Source: Bacteroidota bacterium
Lineage (GTDB): Bacteria; Bacteroidota; Bacteroidia; NS11-12g; UBA9320
Reading direction: 5' to 3'
Assembly: GCA_018700895.1 (NCBI GenBank)
Contig: JABIUV010000052.1
Coordinates: 1-64,000 of the forward strand
Length of the DNA: 64,000 nt
Numbering within the stretch: the first letter of the stretch is position 1; each line of letters opens with the position of its first letter. The notes beneath the pieces were generated by a model that worked only from the letters and a program-made list of their open reading frames with translations, searched no databases and was not told where the DNA came from. Of the stretch, positions 9,201 to 16,608 are shown piece after piece. A program made the position numbers and the translations under genes.

Positions 9201-9630
9201 ATCGCTCGCAGGTATTGTGGTGAATAACGCCATTGTACTGATAGACTATACCAATTTACTTCGTACTCGTAAGCGATCAGAACTTGGGCTTGAAAAAGAT
9301 GCCAAGCTAGAACTAACTGACATAGTAGAAAGCATTGTTGAATCGGGCAAGACAAGACTAAGACCTGTATTGCTTACCGCAATCACTACAGTACTTGGTT
9401 TATTGCCATTGGCTATTGGTTTCAATGTCAACTTTGCTAGACTACTTAGAGAAGGAAACGCTGAATTGTATATGGGAGGTCAAAACGCAAGTTTCTGGGG
9501 GCCAATGGCTTGGGCTGTAATCTACGGATTGATATTCGCTACATTCCTTACCTTGGTTATCGTACCTGTGATGTATTTCATAAGCGACAAGGTGACTTCG
9601 TCACTTTCCAAACTATTCAAAAAAGCCTAG
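6202..9630 (+). CDS. RND-family efflux transporter (AcrB-like permease)
   Basis: Inner-membrane proton-driven pump, 1142 residues. Typical layout: TM1 (VYVIIGILLIVGF), periplasmic porter domain, TM2-6, a second porter domain and TM8-12. Motif A appears in FPEIKQPIIYINTAYPGNSP. The TM4 proton-relay motif reads LVDNGIVIVENV: Asp413 is kept and the second acidic position is Asn414, as in many HAE/HME-like pumps. Slightly longer than AcrB (~1050), mainly through an insertion around the TM6-TM7 region (residues ~510-570) with extra hydrophobic helices. Last gene of the operon; a strong terminator follows. Confidence 0.93.
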   Translation: MSKIQEIIKEFKLSTWAVNNKTSVYVIIGILLIVGFKSYTSMPKESFPEIKQPIIYINTAYPGNSPIDMENLVTRPIEKEINTISGLKKLTSTSIQDFSIIVAEFEFTVDGSEALLDVKDAIDKAQMNLPNDLPADPSVMEMDFSEMPVMNVNVSGPYNQEKLKEFAELLQDKFESLSEVSAADISGLTEEEVEISINRVKMEALELSLMDIEQAVRNENVTMSGGDIKSVEGSDITRRNIRIAGEFKNWGDIENVIVKNEFQNIVYLRDIGTVNFGPKESTSFARLNGEPVVSLDIKKKSGGNLIVAADKIQEIVKIAKQSSLPKDLEVVITNDQSKMTKNMVNNLENSIIMGVLLVVGVLVFFLGVRNSLFVGIAIPLSMLMGIAILNYSGTTLNMMVLFSLILALGMLVDNGIVIVENVYRQYSERGRTKDRSSIEGTGEVATAIIASTATTVAAFVPLMFWPSLMGEFFKYLPITLIIVLSSSLFVALVVNPVLTADWMKLGNSEKSKNSKFWVRNLIMLVVAVLFYLGGKGILGGLFIAAIIISIVNRYVLTPGGNYFMANSMPKIENVYARFLRFALVGWKPVLFLIGIIVFFIFTMVLFAVNPPPVVFFLDSEPNYVNVYIETPLGTDIERTNEITKKLEARILPAIANDSAIVEAVLAQVGEKTSDPNEGPQSGSSPHKARITVSFLEYEKRVFLSETSTSEIMKNIKAACADFPEAQLTFAKDNMGPPAGKPINLEVKGEDYLTLIAEVEKIKVKMEAENLKGVDQLKTDLELGKPVLEIDINQESARRFGLSTFQIASTIRTALLGKEISKYKEGEDDYEIQLRFQEDYRYNLNNLLNTRITFRNMATGKISQVPISAVANVKYNSTYGSVKRKDLNRVITIYSEIEEGANANALVGKYKAMLADHEMKPGYEFKFTGEQQEQDESMAFLGGAMMLAMFLIFLIIVTQFNSVAGPFIIMLSVVFSTIGVFLGFSLTGTTFSIMMTGIGIISLAGIVVNNAIVLIDYTNLLRTRKRSELGLEKDAKLELTDIVESIVESGKTRLRPVLLTAITTVLGLLPLAIGFNVNFARLLREGNAELYMGGQNASFWGPMAWAVIYGLIFATFLTLVIVPVMYFISDKVTSSLSKLFKKA

Positions 9631-9645
9631 TCTTTAAATAACTTC

Positions 9646-9682
9646 AAAAAAGCCCAATGCAATTTTTGTATCGGGCTTTTTT
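9646..9682 (+). terminator. Rho-independent terminator of the efflux operon
   Basis: AAAAAAGCCC (9646-9655) pairs perfectly with GGGCTTTTTT (9673-9682), 15 bases after the pump stop codon, giving a stem followed by a U-run. Confidence 0.85.
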
Positions 9683-9973
9683 ATGGACGTTCATATTCTT
9701 AGTTGGTTGCATTCGTTTGTGTCTGATCGTATCTCCACGAATGTTGTACTTCTTCATAACATTTATAAACCGAGCGACATCTACCTAAAACAACAAGGAA
9801 TCGCCGAGTTTAAACTTTATGAATACAGAAACTCAAGGCACAACACACTCACTTACAAGCGACTAAATACCGTAAAGTTTCGAAAATGAACTTCAACTTT
9901 TACGTCTCAACGGAAACAAGTCATAGTTGCTCCTATACTATTGGTAGTTGTTCGCGTTTCCTCCAATTTAGCT

Positions 9974-10021
9974 CTTCGGAATTTGCAATGCCGAAGTAAC
10001 ATCGCAGCGATTTGCAATCGC
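9974..10021. repeat. Pair of REP-like palindromes
   Basis: Two adjacent inverted repeats share the core ATTTGCAAT: CTTCGG/CCGAAG around it at 9974-9996 and GCGATT/AATCGC around TGC at 10007-10021. Size and tandem arrangement resemble REP-type elements, or remnants of them; no transposase is present nearby. Confidence 0.45.
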
Positions 10022-10057
10022 CATACCCATTACACAAGTCATCACGACCATATACGA

Positions 10058-10088
10058 TTTGCAAACGCTACTCTTATCCCTACCTTTG
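10058..10088 (+). promoter_or_regulatory. Consensus Bacteroidetes promoter of the acetyltransferase cluster
   Basis: TTTG (10058-10061), exactly 19 bases, TACCTTTG (10081-10088): full match to the TTTG/TAnnTTTG consensus. The ATG at 10100 follows 11 bases later. Confidence 0.7.
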
Positions 10089-10099
10089 AAAAACCTACA

Positions 10100-10552
10100 A
10101 TGCAACATACGGTACAGTGGCATACTAAACATTTTGATGAACTTTCGGCAACGGAGTATCATCACATTCTCGCTATACGAACAGCCATATTTGTAGTAGA
10201 GCAGAATTGTCCATATCAAGAGGTAGACACCAAAGACTTAAAATCATACCACGTATGGGGAATAGCTGACAATAAGGTAGTGGCCGTAACCCGTATTGTA
10301 GAACGAGGGATTTCATACCCCGAAATATCAATCGGCAGAGTCGCTGTGGATGCAGCATACCGTGGCAGCAATGTAGGCAACGACCTTATGAATACCACCC
10401 TTCAGTTTATAGAACAAAAGCTCGGGAAGCAACCCATTCGTATCTCAGGTCAGGAGCATTTAACATCTTTCTACAAGCGTTTTAATTTTGAGCAAGTGAG
10501 CGGTATGTATCTGGAAGACGATATTCCACACGTAGAAATGCTCAGAAACTAA
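10100..10552 (+). CDS. GNAT-family N-acetyltransferase (ElaA-like)
   Basis: A 150-residue acetyl-CoA-dependent acetyltransferase of the ElaA type. Diagnostic segments are LAIRTAIFVVEQNCPYQEVDTKD near residues 20-42 and the acetyl-CoA-binding region GRVAVDAAYRGSNVGNDLM near 85-105. The frame is open farther upstream to 9941, but that stretch crosses the palindromes and the promoter; the ATG at 10100 follows a perfect promoter and gives the family's usual length. Four bases separate it from the next gene. Substrate unknown. Confidence 0.85.
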   Translation: MQHTVQWHTKHFDELSATEYHHILAIRTAIFVVEQNCPYQEVDTKDLKSYHVWGIADNKVVAVTRIVERGISYPEISIGRVAVDAAYRGSNVGNDLMNTTLQFIEQKLGKQPIRISGQEHLTSFYKRFNFEQVSGMYLEDDIPHVEMLRN

Positions 10553-10556
10553 CGTA

Positions 10557-11312
10557 ATGAGAAGAAAAACAGGTTGGTTCGTTCTTGTTGTCATAATCTT
10601 AGTAGCCCTTGTATTTGGCTACTTATATGGTCGAGAATACTACTACCAACGGCAGTACGACCGAACACACATCAACAAACCTGTAACGACTAAACAAGAA
10701 CTATCCAAGATCTACGCTGAGTTAGAAACCATACGATTTGGCGATATTCCTACTAAAGTGCAAGATGCTACTCACGCCAGTAAGCCTATTTACAAAAAGA
10801 AGTTACAAGAGCAACCGTACATTAAGCTCACACGAGACGATCTGTTTCGTAAAATTGTGAGAGATTACCGCATCAAAGATTTTTTATCTAAAGATGTGAT
10901 GTATGCCAATACCATCCAGAATAACGCACCATATTACCTCTGTTTGGACAAGAAGACACTATCTAAGTTCATAGAATTACTTGACTGGATGGATTCCAAT
11001 GACTATGACACCCAAGAAATAACACTACGCAGCGGATACCGAAGTCCGAGGCGTAATTACTATATAGGTGGAGCGTCTCAGAGTAGGCATATTTACGGAC
11101 AAGCCATTGATATAGGCGTGGGTGACATCAATAGAGATGGCAGCTCCAACAAAGTAGACAAAGACCTTATCCTCCATATCCTTGACACGAAAATAATTGG
11201 CAATAGCGGTGGCATAGGTCTGTATCCAGGTACAAGGGCCGTACACTTTGACACCCGTGGTCGCAGAGCCAGGTGGAACACTTATACCCCAGCAATAAAG
11301 AAGAACAAATGA
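10557..11312 (+). CDS. M15-like (DUF882/VanY-type) peptidase, membrane anchored
   Basis: Probable zinc peptidoglycan carboxy- or endopeptidase. Of 251 residues, an N-terminal helix (WFVLVVIILVALVFGYLYG, 7-25) anchors it to the inner membrane; the C-terminal half carries LRSGYRSPRRN, then SRHIYGQAIDIGVGD with ligands His178 and Asp185, and a final VHFDTRGRRARW with His230, the expected third ligand. It is in the acetyltransferase transcript and overlaps the deaminase start by four bases (ATGA). Exact cleavage specificity cannot be read from sequence. Confidence 0.82.
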   Translation: MRRKTGWFVLVVIILVALVFGYLYGREYYYQRQYDRTHINKPVTTKQELSKIYAELETIRFGDIPTKVQDATHASKPIYKKKLQEQPYIKLTRDDLFRKIVRDYRIKDFLSKDVMYANTIQNNAPYYLCLDKKTLSKFIELLDWMDSNDYDTQEITLRSGYRSPRRNYYIGGASQSRHIYGQAIDIGVGDINRDGSSNKVDKDLILHILDTKIIGNSGGIGLYPGTRAVHFDTRGRRARWNTYTPAIKKNK

Positions 11313-11788
11313 GTATATCAGCAGACACACCATTTATGAAGCGGTGCATTGAGCTATCGCAAATAAGCATAGACAATGGAGACGCTCCTTTCGGCAGCCT
11401 CATTACCAAAGACGGCAAGCTAGTAGCAGAAGGAACCAATGCGGCCAACACCAAAGTATCTAAGCACGCTGAAATAACCGCTCTACACAATGCACATCAA
11501 GTTTTGGGCACATCCGACTTAAGCGGATGCACATTATATACGAGTTGCGAACCTTGCCCTATGTGTTCGTTTATGATACGTGAGTACAAAATAACACGAG
11601 TTGTTTTTGCATTGCACAGTCCATACATGGGCGGACACACCAAATGGCCCATTTTGCAAGACATAGATCTCAGTAAGTTCAAACTTTTCTTCGGCACACC
11701 ACCAGAAGTAGTTGGTGGTTTTATGGAAGAGGAGGCACAGAAAGTAATGAAGGGAACTGTGTTTAGCATGTTTGGCAAAGGGGCATAG
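11309..11788 (+). CDS. Cytidine/deoxycytidylate-type nucleoside deaminase (guanine deaminase/TadA-like)
   Basis: Zinc hydrolytic deaminase acting on a base or nucleoside. The 159-residue protein has the catalytic signature HAE (KHAEITALHNA) and the zinc pair PCPMC in CEPCPMCSFMI. The DAPFGSLITKDGK N-terminus resembles guanine deaminase GuaD and YwqE-type enzymes more than tRNA deaminase TadA, which would have a shorter tail. The ATG at 11309 overlaps the previous stop as ATGA; an upstream in-frame ATG at 11273 is less likely. Confidence 0.82.
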   Translation: MSISADTPFMKRCIELSQISIDNGDAPFGSLITKDGKLVAEGTNAANTKVSKHAEITALHNAHQVLGTSDLSGCTLYTSCEPCPMCSFMIREYKITRVVFALHSPYMGGHTKWPILQDIDLSKFKLFFGTPPEVVGGFMEEEAQKVMKGTVFSMFGKGA

Positions 11789-11848
11789 ATCATAAGTTAA
11801 TCGTGGTCAACTTCCATTCATCAAAACTTAGAACTAAAAACTTATAAT

Positions 11849-11856
11849 TATCTTCG
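11849..11856 (+). promoter_or_regulatory. -7 box of M42 peptidase promoter (leaderless)
   Basis: TATCTTCG, one mismatch to TAnnTTTG, followed by five bases and the ATG at 11862. Confidence 0.4.
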
Positions 11857-11861
11857 CCCCA

Positions 11862-12932
11862 ATGAGAAAAGAAAGTAAAAAATTCCTTAGAGACTACCTG
11901 AATGCCAACTCTCCAGTGGGTGCAGAAACTCCAGGACAAAAGGTTTGGTTAGAATACCTCAAGCCCTATATAGACGAATACGAAGTAGATACCTATGGTA
12001 GTGTAGTAGGTGTAATCAACCCAGGACACGATTACAAAGTAGTAATAGAAGCCCATGCAGACGAGATAGCGTGGTTTGTAAACTACATAGACAGCAATGG
12101 ATATATTTATGTGATACGCAATGGCGGAAGCGACCACCAGATAGCACCAAGTATGCGAGTTCACTTACATACCGAAAATGGTAAAGTAGACGGAATATTC
12201 GGTTGGCCAGCTATACACGTACGCGATAGAGCGAAAGAAGAACAACCATCGCTTAAAAATCTAACCATAGACGTTGGTGCCGCTAACAAAAAGGAAGTAC
12301 TGGAAATGGGTATTGATGTGGGAACCGTGGTAACTTTTAATGCGGAAATGATGGAGCTGAATGAAAAGTATGTAGTAGCTCGTGCTATCGATAACCGCGG
12401 TGGTGGATTTATGATAGCCGAAGTCGCTCGATTGCTGAAAGAGAACAAAGTAGATTTGCCATATACTCTTTATGTGGTAAACTCTGTACAAGAAGAGATA
12501 GGATTACGTGGAGCAGAAATGATAAGCCGCAGGCTAAAACCCAATGTTGCCATAGTAACAGACGTAACGCACGACACTCAAAGTCCTATGTACAACAAAA
12601 AACTACAAGGCGACACCAAGTGTGGCGGTGGACCAGCGGTAACTACTGGACCTGCCGTTCAGAACAATCTTTTGAAACTCATAACTGATACCGCCAAGAA
12701 AAATAAGATAGAAGTACAACGCCAAGCAGCAAGTAGAAGCACAGGTACAGATACCGATGCTTTTGCCTATAGCGATATTGGTGTAGCTAGTGCCCTCATC
12801 TCGCTCCCGCTCAAGTATATGCATACTACCGTAGAAACAGTAGCCTATACCGACATTGAGGATTGTATACAACTGATGTATCATTCACTGCTCAATATAA
12901 AGACTGGACAAGACTTTAGATATTTTAAGTAG
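11862..12932 (+). CDS. M42-family metallo-aminopeptidase
   Basis: Cytosolic dinuclear-metal aminopeptidase of the FrvX/endoglucanase-M type, 356 residues. Expected ligands and catalytic residues are all visible: His65 and Asp67 in EAHADEIAWF, the bridging Asp in ARAIDNRGGG, the catalytic/ligand pair in VQEEIGLRGAEM, Asp in TDVTHD and the last His in LKYMHTTVETV. M42 enzymes form large tetrahedral dodecamers that trim short peptides. Stands alone with its own promoter and terminator. Confidence 0.93.
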   Translation: MRKESKKFLRDYLNANSPVGAETPGQKVWLEYLKPYIDEYEVDTYGSVVGVINPGHDYKVVIEAHADEIAWFVNYIDSNGYIYVIRNGGSDHQIAPSMRVHLHTENGKVDGIFGWPAIHVRDRAKEEQPSLKNLTIDVGAANKKEVLEMGIDVGTVVTFNAEMMELNEKYVVARAIDNRGGGFMIAEVARLLKENKVDLPYTLYVVNSVQEEIGLRGAEMISRRLKPNVAIVTDVTHDTQSPMYNKKLQGDTKCGGGPAVTTGPAVQNNLLKLITDTAKKNKIEVQRQAASRSTGTDTDAFAYSDIGVASALISLPLKYMHTTVETVAYTDIEDCIQLMYHSLLNIKTGQDFRYFK

Positions 12933-13030
12933 AGTCATTTTTCACTTCCCTTGCTCTTTCTGCAATTCTAACAACTAATGGATAACAATAGCAAAGGATA
13001 AAGCAGAACGTACGAGAATACATCTAATAG

Positions 13031-13058
13031 AAAAATCACCTTCATGTGGTTTTTTATT
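13031..13058 (+). terminator. Terminator of the M42 peptidase gene
   Basis: AAAAATCAC (13031-13039) pairs with GTGGTTTTT (13046-13054, one G-T wobble) around a six-base loop and runs into a T-rich tract. Confidence 0.65.
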
Positions 13059-13079
13059 TTGTACAAATCCATAGTAAAT

Positions 13080-13114
13080 AAAAAAGTCCCTCACCGAAGC
13101 GAGAGACTTTTTTA
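13080..13114. terminator. Bidirectional terminator
   Basis: A-rich arm AAAAAGTCCCTC and T-rich arm GAGAGACTTTTTT pair with a single C-A mismatch around ACCGAAGC. The symmetric A/T flanks mean it can stop both the plus-strand M42 transcript and the minus-strand ribosomal supercluster, about 190 bases after rplQ. Confidence 0.75.
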
Positions 13115-13301
13115 TTGTTATGGTTAGAAAACAATTATTTGCCGCCGTCTAACTCGTCATCCAATCATTCAATTTATAAAGAATAAACTTAGAAGACGTT
13201 TAATTTTAATATGTACAATCAGTAAACAACGAGGCCCCGATTTGGATTTGATACCCTAAGAGTTAAATTCCTCAAAACCACTGTGTTAAACTGTTTCTTA
13301 C

Positions 13302-13799
13302 CTAATCTTCTACTTTACCTTCAGCAGTAGCTTCTTCTACAATTGGTTCAGCTGCCTTAGTTGGTGCAGTTGCAGTTTTCTTACCTCTACGTGTACGTTT
13401 GCTACTAGTAGCTTTAGAATCTCTTGAAGCTAGCATAGCTTCGTTAAAGTCTACCAACTCCATCATACACATATCAGCGTTATCACCTAATCTGTTATGT
13501 GTTTTCAAAATTCTAGTATATCCACCTGGTCTATTAGCTACTTTTGGAGCAATGTTTGTAAATAACTCATTCACTGCGTCTTTGCTTTGTAAGTAACCAA
13601 ATACAATTCTACGTGAGTGTGTAGTATTGTCTTTAGATTTGGTAATAAGCGGCTCTACGTATACTCTAAGAGCCTTAGCCTTAGCAGTAGTAGTAAATAT
13701 ACGCTTATGAGTAAGAAGAGAAGTTGCCATGTTGCTCAACATCGCTTCTCTATGTCCTTTTTGTCTACCTAAATGGTTGAATTTCTTCCCGTGCCTCAT
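13302..13799 (-). CDS. rplQ: Large-subunit ribosomal protein bL17
   Basis: Structural protein of the 50S subunit near the polypeptide exit tunnel. The [21 protein letters not shown] start and [11 protein letters not shown] are diagnostic. At 165 residues it is longer than the E. coli protein (127) because of a Lys/Ala-rich tail ending in acidic residues ([15 protein letters not shown]), as is common in Bacteroidetes. Last gene of the supercluster, 11 bases after rpoA. Confidence 0.97.
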   Translation of the reverse strand: MRHGKKFNHLGRQKGHREAMLSNMATSLLTHKRIFTTTAKAKALRVYVEPLITKSKDNTTHSRRIVFGYLQSKDAVNELFTNIAPKVANRPGGYTRILKTHNRLGDNADMCMMELVDFNEAMLASRDSKATSSKRTRRGKKTATAPTKAAEPIVEEATAEGKVED

Positions 13800-13810
13800 C
13801 GTTCTTTAAT

Positions 13811-14803
13811 TTATTCGTCGTCTAGATTATATTTTGAAACATCCATACCGAAGTTCAATCCTTTTTCTTTAACAAAATCCTCTAACTCAGTTAGCGACTT
13901 TTTACCAAAGTTTCTGAATTTCAATAAATCCTCAATGTGGAAACTTACTAATTCTCCAAGAGTTCTAATCTCTGCTGCTTTCAAGCAGTTGTATGCTCTT
14001 ACTGACAAGTCAAGATCAGACAATGAAGTCTTAAGTATTTTACGCATATGAAGCATATTCTCATCTACTTCATTTTTTTGCGATTGCACTTGTGTATCTT
14101 CTAATATACTTTCATCAGAGAATAACACTAGGTGTCTTATCATTATTTTAGAAGCTTCTTTCAACGCTTCTTCTGGGTGAATAGAACCGTCCGTTTTTAC
14201 TTCAAAAACCAACTTTTCATAATCCGTTCTTTGCTCTACTCTGAAATCTTCCACGTGATATTTCACATTTTTGATTGGAGTAAAAATAGAGTCAATAGCT
14301 ATTTCTCCTATTGCAGCGTTTTCTTGTACGTTTTCCTCAGCAGGCACATATCCTCTACCCTTTTCTACTGTTAATTCTATTTCAAGATTAACATAAGGCT
14401 CCATAGAACATACCACAAAATCTGGGTTTAAAACTTCGAATGCATTGGTATAACGTGCTATTTCTCCAGCTTTAAATTCTTCTTTCCCTTTGAGCGATAT
14501 AAATATTTTCTCACTTTCATTAGAATCAATTAACTTCTTAAAACGAACTTGTTTCAAGTTTAGTATAATTTCGGTAACATCTTCTAAAACACCTTTGATA
14601 GTAGAAAATTCGTGATCAACACCGGGTATACGAATAGACGTAATTGCCCATCCTTCTAATGAAGAAAGCAATATTCTACGCATAGCGTTACCTACAGTGA
14701 CACCATATCCTCTTTCCAAAGGACTAAATTCAAACAGACCATAATTGGCTGTTTCCTTATGCATTATAACCTTATCAGGTTGTTGAAAATCTAATATCGC
14801 CAT
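13811..14803 (-). CDS. rpoA: RNA polymerase alpha subunit
   Basis: Scaffold for RNA polymerase assembly and contact point for activators. The 330-residue protein has the N-terminal dimer domain ([19 protein letters not shown]) and a C-terminal domain with two helix-hairpin-helix elements ([23 protein letters not shown] and [15 protein letters not shown]). Four bases after rpsD; part of the alpha-operon segment. Supplies the transcription machine together with the ribosomal proteins. Confidence 0.98.
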   Translation of the reverse strand: MAILDFQQPDKVIMHKETANYGLFEFSPLERGYGVTVGNAMRRILLSSLEGWAITSIRIPGVDHEFSTIKGVLEDVTEIILNLKQVRFKKLIDSNESEKIFISLKGKEEFKAGEIARYTNAFEVLNPDFVVCSMEPYVNLEIELTVEKGRGYVPAEENVQENAAIGEIAIDSIFTPIKNVKYHVEDFRVEQRTDYEKLVFEVKTDGSIHPEEALKEASKIMIRHLVLFSDESILEDTQVQSQKNEVDENMLHMRKILKTSLSDLDLSVRAYNCLKAAEIRTLGELVSFHIEDLLKFRNFGKKSLTELEDFVKEKGLNFGMDVSKYNLDDE

Positions 14804-14807
14804 ATTA

Positions 14808-15410
14808 TTACTTAGAATAAAGTTCTACTATTAATTGTTCTTTGATATTTTCTGGGATATCCGCTCTTTCCGGATAATTTAAGAAAGTACCTTTCATTTC
14901 GCTACTGTTCCACTCAATCCAACTAAATGACTTGTTTGCCGAAAGTGAATCCGTTATTAACTCAAGAGATTTTGATTTTTCACGAACTTCTACTACATCA
15001 CCTGGTCTTACTTGAAAGGAAGGGATGTTAGTTAAAACACCATTTACTCGAATATGTCTGTGCCCTACCAACTGACGTGCACTACGACGTGTAGGTGCTA
15101 TTCCCATTCTGTATACAGTATTATCTAAACGTGCCTCTAAGAATTTCAACAGGTTTTCACCTGTTATACCCTTTTTGCGGGCAGCCTTGTCGAAAGTAAG
15201 AGCAAATTGCTTCTCAAGTATACCATAAGTATACTTTGCTTTTTGCTTCTCAGCTAATTGCATTGCATACTCAGATTTTTTTCCTCTACGTCTTGTATTA
15301 CCGTGTTGTCCTGGAGGGTAGTTCTTTTTTTCTAATGCCTTAGATGGGCCAAAAATCGGCTCTCTAAACTTACGTGCAATCTTTGCTTTGGGTCCTCTAT
15401 ATCTTGCCAT
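14808..15410 (-). CDS. rpsD: Small-subunit ribosomal protein uS4
   Basis: Primary 16S rRNA-binding assembly protein, and in other bacteria the autoregulator of the alpha operon. 200 residues, with YPPGQHG, the S4 RNA-binding domain ([19 protein letters not shown], then [13 protein letters not shown]). The sequence has no cysteine, so it is the zinc-free form. A 34-base gap separates it from rpsK. Confidence 0.98.
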   Translation of the reverse strand: MARYRGPKAKIARKFREPIFGPSKALEKKNYPPGQHGNTRRRGKKSEYAMQLAEKQKAKYTYGILEKQFALTFDKAARKKGITGENLLKFLEARLDNTVYRMGIAPTRRSARQLVGHRHIRVNGVLTNIPSFQVRPGDVVEVREKSKSLELITDSLSANKSFSWIEWNSSEMKGTFLNYPERADIPENIKEQLIVELYSK

Positions 15411-15444
15411 TTTTCTTCTCTGTTATCTAAATACTAGTAAAGGA

Positions 15445-15834
15445 TTAAACTCTTCTTCTTTTAGGTGGTCTACATCCGTTGTGAGGAAGAGGAGTTACGT
15501 CTCTAATTGCCGAAACTTCTAAACCTGCTTGGTTCAACGTTCTAATCGCAGACTCTCTTCCTGCACCAGGACCTTTCACCAAAACTTCAACTTTTTTTAA
15601 TCCTAAATCTACAGCTACCTTGGCACAATCCTGTGCGGCAACCTGTGCTGCATAAGGAGTGTTCTTTTTAGAACCACGGAAACCCATTTTACCAGCACTA
15701 CTCCAAGAAATAACCTGTCCTTGACTGTTGGTAATAGAAATGATAATGTTGTTAAACGTAGACTTAACGTACGCAAAGCCATTTGCTTCAACATTAACTT
15801 TTCTTTTTTTAACTGATTTTTTACTACCTGCCAT
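15445..15834 (-). CDS. rpsK: Small-subunit ribosomal protein uS11
   Basis: 30S platform protein next to the mRNA exit and the anti-Shine-Dalgarno region. 129 residues, with [32 protein letters not shown] and the C-terminal [18 protein letters not shown] signature. Placed between rpsM and rpsD as in most bacteria. Confidence 0.98.
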   Translation of the reverse strand: MAGSKKSVKKRKVNVEANGFAYVKSTFNNIIISITNSQGQVISWSSAGKMGFRGSKKNTPYAAQVAAQDCAKVAVDLGLKKVEVLVKGPGAGRESAIRTLNQAGLEVSAIRDVTPLPHNGCRPPKRRRV

Positions 15835-15841
15835 ATTCTAT

Positions 15842-16219
15842 TTATTTAGGTGCTTTTTTCTTGTTAGCCATTGTTTTCTTTTTGCCCTTTCTAGTACGAG
15901 CATTGTTTTTGGTTCTTTGACCACGTAATGGTAAACCTTTACGATGTCTCAAACCTCTATAACACCCGATATCCATAAGACGTTTGATATTCATCTGAGT
16001 CTCAGATCTCAATTCACCTTCGACCTTAAACTCATTACCAATAACCTCACGGATACCAGCAATATCAGTATCAGTCCAATCCTGAACTTTTTTATCTTCG
16101 CTTACATTAGCTGTAGCGAGTATGTGAGAAGCTCTACTGCTTCCTACACCGTGTATATAGGTAAGACCTATTACACCTCTCTTACCTTTTGGTAAATCTA
16201 TTCCTGCAATACGTGCCAT
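15842..16219 (-). CDS. rpsM: Small-subunit ribosomal protein uS13
   Basis: 30S head protein contacting P-site tRNA and the B1 intersubunit bridges. 125 residues: [24 protein letters not shown] at the N-terminus and [24 protein letters not shown] near the C-terminus, followed by a lysine-rich tail. Directly follows rpmJ with a three-base gap. Confidence 0.98.
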   Translation of the reverse strand: MARIAGIDLPKGKRGVIGLTYIHGVGSSRASHILATANVSEDKKVQDWTDTDIAGIREVIGNEFKVEGELRSETQMNIKRLMDIGCYRGLRHRKGLPLRGQRTKNNARTRKGKKKTMANKKKAPK

Positions 16220-16222
16220 GGT

Positions 16223-16339
16223 TTATCCTTGTCTTTGCTTAAATCTTGGATTCTTCTTATTGATGACGTAAACACGTCCCTTTCTCTTTACAATCTTGCA
16301 ATCGCTTGATCGCTTTTTAACTGATGTTCTAACTTTCAT
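16223..16339 (-). CDS. rpmJ: Large-subunit ribosomal protein bL36, zinc-free form
   Basis: Short 38-residue protein read on the minus strand: starts [20 protein letters not shown] and ends NPRFKQRQG. bL36 stabilises 23S rRNA near the stalk base. The zinc ligands of the C+ form (Cys11, Cys14, Cys27, His32) are here Ser, Cys, Asn and Phe, so it cannot hold zinc and is the C- form. It lies between infA (four-base gap) and rpsM, its standard position. Confidence 0.96.
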   Translation of the reverse strand: MKVRTSVKKRSSDCKIVKRKGRVYVINKKNPRFKQRQG

Positions 16340-16343
16340 TATG

Positions 16344-16562
16344 TTATTTATATCTGTAGCTAATTCTACCTCTCGTTAAATCATACGGACTCATCTCAAC
16401 TTGCACCTTGTCACCTGGTAATATACGAATATAATACATCCTCATTTTACCACTTATAGTCGCTACTATCTCATGACCATTTTGGAGTTTAACTCTGAAC
16501 ATTGCATTTGACAATGCTTCCGTTATTACTCCATCTTGTTTTATTGCTTGCTGTTTTGCCAT
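16344..16562 (-). CDS. infA: Translation initiation factor IF-1
   Basis: 72-residue OB-fold protein that occupies the ribosomal A site during initiation. Signature segments: [32 protein letters not shown] and [18 protein letters not shown]. It heads a sub-block (infA-rpmJ-rpsM-rpsK-rpsD-rpoA-rplQ) that has its own consensus promoter in the 46-base gap after secY. Confidence 0.98.
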   Translation of the reverse strand: MAKQQAIKQDGVITEALSNAMFRVKLQNGHEIVATISGKMRMYYIRILPGDKVQVEMSPYDLTRGRISYRYK

Positions 16563-16576
16563 TTTTTAAAGGGCTG

Positions 16577-16607
16577 CAAAATTAATTTTTTTATTCTCAC
16601 TTCCAAA
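16577..16607 (-). promoter_or_regulatory. Internal promoter upstream of infA
   Basis: On the minus strand: TTTG (16607-16604), 19 bases, TAATTTTG (16584-16577), an exact match to the Bacteroidetes consensus. It lies wholly in the secY-infA gap, 14 bases from the infA ATG, and should allow IF-1, alpha subunit and L17 expression separate from the upstream genes. Confidence 0.65.
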
Positions 16608-16608
16608 C

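Larger units (their letters stand above)
9683..10099. other. Intergenic region, no gene recognised
   Basis: About 417 bases between the efflux terminator and the acetyltransferase. A 68-codon open frame at 9683-9889 has no recognisable domain and starts inside the terminator, so I do not call it. The right half holds two palindromes (9974-10021) and the promoter of the next gene (10058-10088). Confidence 0.6.
12933..13301. other. Convergent intergenic region between M42 peptidase and rplQ
   Basis: Holds two terminator hairpins (13031-13058 and 13080-13114). Bases 13115-13301, downstream of rplQ, contain no open frame, RNA gene or hairpin that I can recognise. Confidence 0.6.

Noticed and set aside
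9683..9889. 68-codon open frame after the efflux terminator
   Set aside because: Starts within the terminator's T-run, has no domain, signal peptide or promoter, and looks like chance.
13134..13166. Minus-strand DDELDGGK followed by a stop, looking like the end of a conserved protein
   Set aside because: The frame is closed by a TGA only two codons upstream of these residues and nothing recognisable continues in other frames; probably coincidence.
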